A stretch of 20,897 nt of DNA from CALAZP01 sp964410725 (GTDB lineage Bacteria > Bacteroidota > Bacteroidia > Chitinophagales > Saprospiraceae), in NCBI GenBank assembly GCA_964410725.1, contig CAYPID010000038.1, positions 1 through 20,897 of the forward strand, written 5' to 3'. Positions 16,332-20,897 of this stretch are shown piece after piece. The position numbers were made by a program, and so were the translations under genes. The notes beneath the pieces are model-generated. The model saw nothing but the letters and a program-made list of their open reading frames with translations, ran no database searches and had not been told where the DNA came from. Within the stretch, counting starts at the first letter, position 1. Each line of letters starts with the position of its first letter.

Positions 16332-16439
16332 AGTGTTTTTGTTTTGTCTTTTGTGCCAATATAATATTTATGTTTTTTAATTCCCCTCGGGAAAGGAATT
16401 AAATTGTAAGCTAAAAGGAATTGAGTGGTAAATTTATTT
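16266..16439. repeat. Dispersed direct repeat, copy 1 (isomerase start plus upstream region)
   Basis: Bases 16266-16331 (first 22 codons of the isomerase) align with 20646-20711 at 50 of 66 positions. The upstream core 16388-16439 matches 20736-20787 at 51 of 52 positions. Between them copy 1 carries 32 extra bases (about 16338-16369). The core overlaps an inverted repeat, TTTAATTCC at 16376-16384 and GGAATTAAA at 16395-16403. Non-coding DNA being better conserved than coding DNA points to a functional or mobile-like sequence. Confidence 0.88.
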
Positions 16440-16464
16440 GTTCTTTGGATTTGAGAAAATAGTG

Positions 16465-17028
16465 TTATTCATCAACCGTTGAAGGGTTTTCTATTTCAAA
16501 GAGAATCTCATTTCTTCTATTCATTATCTTATAAGGCGAATTATAAACCAACAGGAGAGGCGAACTTTTTATCTTTAAGTGGTACTTTTCTGCTATAGCT
16601 TTTAGAGTATCTGTTGCTTTGCGTACTGTTCTTTCCATAGCATATCCCCCAAAACCTATAGCAATGAAATATCCAGAATGGGATTCATAGACTTCAACCA
16701 TTTGTGAGTTAGAAGAAGGAGTATTAGAGTGGTTCATATCTTTTGGTAAAACGAATTCCATCACTTCCTCTCCTTGGTCATCTTGTCTCATGTACACAGG
16801 GGTGGTCATAGAGATTTTTTGATTGGTTTTGTTATTACCAGATATATAGTTGAAAAGTGCCCTAAAACCAATGGCTCGGGGGGATTTAATTTTCATTACA
16901 GGGGGGTAGTACCTCAACTCCGCTTCGTCAAAAAATTGAATAGTTTCATAAGTTTGGGTCTCGTATTTTTGGGCCATGAGGTTGGAGATCATTAATAAGC
17001 TAAATAAAAAAGTGAGTTTTTTTTTCAT
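16465..17028 (-). CDS. SOUL-family haem-binding protein, exported
   Basis: 187 residues from ATG 17028 (a TTG at 17031 is in frame but unnecessary). MKKKLTFLFSLLMISNLMAQ is an export signal; the rest is a SOUL/HBP domain with the conserved KISMTTPV, MEFVLP, GFGGYAMERTVRKA and YNSPYKIMNRRNEILFEIE. SOUL proteins bind haem or porphyrins and have been proposed as transporters or stress proteins; the bacterial ones are mostly uncharacterised, and periplasmic location here is inferred from the signal. The start lies 7 bases after the amidohydrolase stop, so they form an operon. The 3' end is followed by the dispersed repeat. Confidence 0.88.
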   Translation of the reverse strand: MKKKLTFLFSLLMISNLMAQKYETQTYETIQFFDEAELRYYPPVMKIKSPRAIGFRALFNYISGNNKTNQKISMTTPVYMRQDDQGEEVMEFVLPKDMNHSNTPSSNSQMVEVYESHSGYFIAIGFGGYAMERTVRKATDTLKAIAEKYHLKIKSSPLLLVYNSPYKIMNRRNEILFEIENPSTVDE

Positions 17029-17035
17029 CAATTAA

Positions 17036-18637
17036 CTATTCTTTTTTCAAGGTGGGATAACTTACTCCCAACTGTTCTAAGTAGGAGGCGTATTTCTTTT
17101 CATTGTAAAAAAATTTCTTTAATTCCGGTCGATAACGCTTATCTATTTCGGTATTGAGATAGGTGGGTGCTTCGGTATCACTTTGTATCATCGGCTCATA
17201 TTTCGTATCTTTTGTTTGCTCTTCATTAAAATAAGCCCATGCCTCTTCTAAGATCTGTGGCTTGGTAAGCATATCAATTAAGGTCATAGCTTCTACTTGA
17301 GCACCTGCTGTTACTCCTTTATGAGCAATAGGAGTGGCCATGGTAATAGCATTGGCCCAGTGGTGACCAGGTAGACCAGGAATATTAGAAGGAAAACGCA
17401 AGGTAACAGTGGGAATCGTCCATGAGACATCGCCTATATCGTCACTTCCTCCACTTCTAGGATTTTCAACTGGAAGTCCAAGCGGTGATAATTCAACAGC
17501 TAATCCGTCAGTAGTCTTATTGCCCAATTCCTTTTGAACGGCCTTAGCTAATAATTGATCTTCTTCAGACCATTGGGGTAAGCCTACTACTTCTATATTT
17601 TTATACATCGCCTCTGCTATACTTTTATTAAAGTGGCGAGGCCAAGCTGTACCCAAAATTTTATAACTCATTTTGGTATCAGTCATAAGGGCTGCTCCTT
17701 TGGCAATATTAATAGCGGCTTCATACATTTCGATAATTCCCTCATAGGTAACATCCCTGAAATAGTACCAAATACTAGACTTTGAGGGAACAACATTAGG
17801 TTGATCTCCACCATCAGAAATGATTGAATGAGAGCGCTTAAGAGGATTCAGATGTTCTCGCTTATAATTCCATCCTATATTCATGAGCTCGGTTGCATCA
17901 GCTGCACTTTTTCCTCTCCAAGGAGCACCTGCAGCATGCGCTGCTTCTCCTTCAAAAGTGAATTCAACCGAAATCAATCCAGTTCCTGAGGAAGCACCCC
18001 AAGACACACTCATATTGTTGCTCACATGAGTAAAAATACAAGCATCCACATTATTAAACATGCCATCTCTGACAAACCATGCCTTGGAGGCAACCAGTTC
18101 TTCTGCAATTCCTGGCCATAAAAGTAAGGTACCTCCTATTTCGTATTCCTTCATAACTTGTTGGACAGCAAGTGCCGCAGTAATATTCAATGGAATACCT
18201 GCATTATGACCTTCCCCATGGCCAGGCGCTCCCTCTACAATAGGTTTGTGATAAGCCACACCAGGATATTGTGATGCTTTTGGAATACAATCTACATCAC
18301 TTCCAAGAGCAATCACAGGACCAGTTCCATTACTCCATTTTGCTATCCAAGCGGTCGGAATCCCTGAAAATCCTCGTTCAATTTCAAATCCATTATTTTC
18401 CAGTATACCGGTAAGATAAGCTGATGATTCTTGTTCTTGAAATCCCAACTCGGCAAAGCTAAAAATTTTGTCTACCATGACTTGGCTAAGTTTCTGATTA
18501 GAAAGTACAATTTCAGAAACACGTGCTTTCATAGCGTCTATATCGGCTTCGCCAAAACTTTTTTGTGCGATGACCTCCAATGAGAAAAAGAATAAGCAAA
18601 ACCCAATGGTTATTTTTTTTAATGATATAAGTTTCAT
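17036..18637 (-). CDS. Secreted M20-family metal-dependent amidohydrolase (aminobenzoyl-glutamate hydrolase subunit B-like)
   Basis: 533 residues with signal peptide MKLISLKKITIGFCLFFFSLEVIAQ. The M20 metallopeptidase/amidohydrolase layout is visible: GSDVDCIP (residues ~112-119), GHGEGHNAG (139-147) with metal-binding His, the Glu pair in PGIAEELVAS (179-180), IFTHVSNN (H204), the dimerisation domain around EAAHAAGAPWRGKSAADA (230s), and DQPNVVPSKSSIWYYFRD. A last metal His fits in PGLPGHHWANAIT. AbgB in E. coli cleaves p-aminobenzoyl-glutamate; secreted Bacteroidota relatives probably act on N-acyl amino acids or dipeptides. The C-terminal extension after ~470 is longer than the minimal family. 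It is immediately upstream of the SOUL gene and 141 bases downstream of the DUF885 gene. The substrate is inference. Confidence 0.88.
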   Translation of the reverse strand: MKLISLKKITIGFCLFFFSLEVIAQKSFGEADIDAMKARVSEIVLSNQKLSQVMVDKIFSFAELGFQEQESSAYLTGILENNGFEIERGFSGIPTAWIAKWSNGTGPVIALGSDVDCIPKASQYPGVAYHKPIVEGAPGHGEGHNAGIPLNITAALAVQQVMKEYEIGGTLLLWPGIAEELVASKAWFVRDGMFNNVDACIFTHVSNNMSVSWGASSGTGLISVEFTFEGEAAHAAGAPWRGKSAADATELMNIGWNYKREHLNPLKRSHSIISDGGDQPNVVPSKSSIWYYFRDVTYEGIIEMYEAAINIAKGAALMTDTKMSYKILGTAWPRHFNKSIAEAMYKNIEVVGLPQWSEEDQLLAKAVQKELGNKTTDGLAVELSPLGLPVENPRSGGSDDIGDVSWTIPTVTLRFPSNIPGLPGHHWANAITMATPIAHKGVTAGAQVEAMTLIDMLTKPQILEEAWAYFNEEQTKDTKYEPMIQSDTEAPTYLNTEIDKRYRPELKKFFYNEKKYASYLEQLGVSYPTLKKE

Positions 18638-18731
18638 TTAAGGCTTTTTTTCAATTTAGTTAAAAATAAAAATCAAACTTCTTTTTTCATTCCAACATCT
18701 ATGGAGTTTTCTTTTATAGGTATCTTTTTTT

Positions 18732-18775
18732 TAATTAGATATCCCAATAAAGGACCCTAATAAATATCTTAATTA
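18732..18775. repeat. AT-rich inverted repeat downstream of the DUF885 gene
   Basis: TAATTAGATAT at 18732-18742 pairs with ATATCTTAATTA at 18764-18775 with one bulged base and a 21-base loop. It begins 3 bases after the DUF885 stop in the transcript and is followed by an A-run, not a U-run, so it is not a standard intrinsic terminator. It could be a 3'-end stabilising hairpin or an operator for the amidohydrolase gene downstream. Confidence 0.4.
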
Positions 18776-18778
18776 GTT

Positions 18779-20590
18779 TTATTGCTCTGAAGCAATCCAA
18801 TTTTCTATTTTTTCTTCTAATAAGACTAGCGGCAAACTACCAGAGTTCAGAACTTGACTATGAAATGCTCTTATATCAAAGTTTTCTCCTAATGCTAATT
18901 CTGCTTTAGTTCTCAATTCTCTGATTTTAATTTGGCCCATTTTGTAGGACAATGCCTGACCAGGTGTAGCCATATAACGCTCAATTTCGGCAATAATTGA
19001 CTCTTCAGAAGCGGCCTCATTCTCCAGGGAATACTGAATCGCTTTTTCTCTAGTCCACCCTTTACTGTGGATTCCGGTATCGACCACCAACCTGATTGCT
19101 CTATGCATTTCCATACTTAACATACCGAAATATTGAATGGGGTCGTCATAAAGGCCCAATTCTTTCCCCAAAGATTCCGCATACAAAGCCCATCCCTCAA
19201 CAAATACTCCCAAACTTTCAGGGTGTAAAAACTCTGGTAAATCTTTATTCTCTTGTTGTAATGATAGCTGGTAGTGATGACCTGGAATAGCTTCGTGAAG
19301 AAAGAGTGCTTCGTCTGAAAATTTATTATACTTAGATACTTCCGGTATAGGAACATAAAATATTCCTGGTCTAGTTGCATCCTTAGTTCCAGGAACATAT
19401 TCTGCACTAGCAGATGCTTCTCTAAAGGCTTCTGTTCTCTTGACGATAAAGCTAGCTTTTGGGGATAATTCAAATACCTCAAAAAATTTCTTATTTATTT
19501 TTTCTTTAATGGAATTGAAATTATCTATTACTTCCTCTGGTTTTTTGAAAGGCATTTGTTCAGGGCTATTTCGGATATATTCAAAAAAAGCTTTTATATC
19601 TCCTTCAAAACCAATTGCATTTTTGGCTTCTTCCATCTCCAATAAAATCCGATTAACTTCACTTTTGCCCAATTCATGAATTTGATCCGCTGATAGGTTT
19701 GATGTTGTATGTAGTCTAATGAGATATTCATAGGTTTCTTTTCCGTAAGGAAGATCTACCAATCCAGCTGTTTGGCGAGTATTGGATAAATATTCTTCAA
19801 CTAAAAATTTTTTAAGTTCAACATATTTAGGTCTCAGCTTTTTATCGATCATCTCGCTGTATTTCTTCCTCAAACTATTACGTTGAGATGGAGAAAATTC
19901 AATGGGAAATGATTGAATAGGTTGATAAAAAATATGTTCTGTGGTAGGATTGACAATAAACTCTTCTAATTGATTAATCGTTTTTTGTGTGAGAACAGTA
20001 GGAAGCACAATTCCACTGGCCATCCCTTCTTTCATATTTGCAATAGCGGTATCCAAAAAATCTATATAGTCGTCAATTCTTTTTAACCAATCTTCATAAT
20101 CTTTTACAGAATTGAATGGATGTACACTACCCCCAGCCCCTATTTGAGCAACATATAGGTGTAATGATTGAATTTGCGTTAGTGGTGTCAACTTTAGGCT
20201 GGGTAGATTATACATCGGAGAGGTTACAACCACTATTGGCTTTTGTAATCCTTCTAATTTGATCTCACAATCCCATTTCATTACCTTCAAACTCAATTGA
20301 TCAGTTTGGCTTAAGTCCGATTCTTTTATTTCACTTAATCTGCTTAAGAAATTTTGATACTCGGCGATTAGTTCTTTTTGATATTCATCAGAGATATAGT
20401 TGGCTATATAATCGTTATACTCGAAATTACCAGCTTTGGTAGCTTCTAGAGGATTGATTTTCTCTTTGAATTTGTAATAATCTTCAAAAATTATCGAAAT
20501 GGCTTTCGATGCTGATTCGTTTTCTGACGAATTTTGGGTGCAACTGCTTATCAAGATCAAAAACAGCAATATGGTTATTGAATATCTCAT
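18779..20590 (-). CDS. DUF885-family lipoprotein, predicted zinc peptidase
   Basis: 603 residues, full length for DUF885. MRYSITILLFLILISSCTQN is a lipoprotein signal with Cys near residue 17. The C-terminal half holds the signature LFLHEAIPGHHYQLSLQQE (His432, Glu433, second His at 438/439), then FVEGWALYAESLGKELGLY (Glu as third ligand candidate) and RLVVDTGIHSKGWTREKAIQ, with ATPGQALSYKMGQIKIRELR near the end. DUF885 proteins are treated as gluzincin-like peptidases; few have been characterised. It probably faces the periplasm or cell surface and may supply peptides to the amidohydrolase downstream on the same strand. The ATG at 20590 is followed directly by the signal; the upstream 55 bases contain its promoter and the junction with the truncated isomerase stump. 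Confidence 0.85.
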   Translation of the reverse strand: MRYSITILLFLILISSCTQNSSENESASKAISIIFEDYYKFKEKINPLEATKAGNFEYNDYIANYISDEYQKELIAEYQNFLSRLSEIKESDLSQTDQLSLKVMKWDCEIKLEGLQKPIVVVTSPMYNLPSLKLTPLTQIQSLHLYVAQIGAGGSVHPFNSVKDYEDWLKRIDDYIDFLDTAIANMKEGMASGIVLPTVLTQKTINQLEEFIVNPTTEHIFYQPIQSFPIEFSPSQRNSLRKKYSEMIDKKLRPKYVELKKFLVEEYLSNTRQTAGLVDLPYGKETYEYLIRLHTTSNLSADQIHELGKSEVNRILLEMEEAKNAIGFEGDIKAFFEYIRNSPEQMPFKKPEEVIDNFNSIKEKINKKFFEVFELSPKASFIVKRTEAFREASASAEYVPGTKDATRPGIFYVPIPEVSKYNKFSDEALFLHEAIPGHHYQLSLQQENKDLPEFLHPESLGVFVEGWALYAESLGKELGLYDDPIQYFGMLSMEMHRAIRLVVDTGIHSKGWTREKAIQYSLENEAASEESIIAEIERYMATPGQALSYKMGQIKIRELRTKAELALGENFDIRAFHSQVLNSGSLPLVLLEEKIENWIASEQ

Positions 20591-20609
20591 CTACTAAAAT
20601 TAGTTAACT

Positions 20610-20711
20610 TTAAATTATCGTGGCGTATAAAAGGAAGTTTTTTCTATCAATCTTGGTTAAGGTTTTTTCTCTAGGTACTGCCAGCATCCAATGGTGAATA
20701 GCAAAGTGCAT
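20610..20711 (-). pseudogene. Truncated duplicate of the TIM-barrel isomerase gene start
   Basis: From ATG 20711 a 33-codon frame reads MHFAIHHWMLAVPREKTLTK and soon diverges into unrelated sequence ending in a stop at 20610. Its first 22 codons match the isomerase at 16331 (13 of 22 residues identical, 50 of 66 bases). The rest of the gene is absent, and the DUF885 gene begins 20 bases beyond. A longer frame starting at 20825 is an accident of the repeat region. This is a relic, not a functional protein. Confidence 0.82.
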
Positions 20712-20787
20712 GGTGTTATGTTTTTTAAATCCCTTCGGGAAAGGAATTAAATTGTAAGCTAAAAGGAATTGAGCGGTAAATTTATTT
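20646..20787. repeat. Dispersed direct repeat, copy 2 (truncated isomerase start plus upstream region)
   Basis: This is the partner of 16266-16439. The 52-base core at 20736-20787 differs from copy 1 at a single C/T position; 32 bases between core and start codon are missing compared with copy 1. Here the region separates the stump from a divergent + strand gene at 20815. The right edge of similarity is near 20790, just before that gene's start. Confidence 0.88.
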
Positions 20788-20814
20788 TTTATATTAGACG
20801 AAAAAGAGCAGTTT

Positions 20815-20897
20815 ATGAAAATCAATAAGATTATTCTATTCCTTGTGTTAAGTTTTTTAGGGAATTGGGCAATGGGTCAAGCTGGTCAAACCTGGGT
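20815..20897 (+). CDS. Exported protein, 5' end only (runs off the window)
   Basis: ATG 20815 opens 27 complete codons: MKINKIILFLVLSFLGNWAM followed by GQAGQTW. This is a typical Bacteroidota signal peptide with predicted cleavage after MGQ or nearby. Too little remains to assign a family. On the + strand the repeat core upstream contains TTG, then 22 bases, then TAAATTTA, which loosely fits the Bacteroidota -33/-7 promoter pattern and ends about 25 bases before the start. Confidence 0.65.
   Translation, partial: MKINKIILFLVLSFLGNWAMGQAGQTW

Noticed and set aside
20712..20825. Longer - strand frame including the repeat core upstream of the isomerase stump
   Set aside because: The homologous start in the intact isomerase is the ATG matching 20711; upstream sequence is the non-coding repeat.

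Overview
The window looks like part of a draft or metagenome-assembled genome of a marine or aquatic Bacteroidota, possibly a Saprospira/Lewinella relative. The evidence is a type IX secretion (T9SS) sorting-domain remnant, several Bacteroidota-style lipoproteins (a short hydrophobic signal ending in Cys), a family-typical N-terminal domain on a secreted repeat protein, AT-rich intergenic DNA, and little sign of Shine-Dalgarno sites. The lineage is inference. Three runs of exactly 100 N (10158-10257, 11977-12076, 14899-14998) are scaffold gaps. Several long open frames that cross them are artefacts.

Left part, 1-8417. The + strand opens with the C-terminal half of an SsuD-like flavin monooxygenase, followed 3 bases later by a sodium/solute symporter. 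An HxlR-type regulator faces them convergently. Next come a lipoprotein esterase on the - strand and, just upstream of it, a wrecked T9SS cargo gene (frameshift plus in-frame stop) that overlaps the esterase start by one base. On the + strand follow a lipoprotein zincin (HEIGH) and a secreted protein with seven repeats of 59-61 residues that looks like a seven-bladed beta-propeller.

Centre, 7476-16331, all on the - strand. Read in transcription order, this region holds a TIM-barrel sugar isomerase/epimerase, an 831-base spacer with a 133-bp tandem array, an enolase-superfamily sugar-acid dehydratase, a VOC protein, a 2-hydroxyacid dehydrogenase, a large SGNH + PVC-type dehydrogenase + HEAT + cytochrome c protein, a TspO-like membrane protein and an outer-membrane barrel protein. 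Spacing from the dehydratase downstream is tight. This resembles a catabolic locus for a sugar or sugar acid in which a periplasmic haem protein performs an oxidation, the dehydratase and dehydrogenase handle the acid, and the isomerase feeds central metabolism. The substrate cannot be read from the sequence.

Right part, 16465-20590, - strand. A SOUL haem-binding protein, a secreted M20 amidohydrolase and a DUF885 lipoprotein form a block flanked by direct repeats. Each repeat carries the isomerase start region and its upstream DNA. The left copy leads the intact isomerase, and the right copy leads a 33-codon stump. A + strand gene for an exported protein starts at 20815 and runs off the end.
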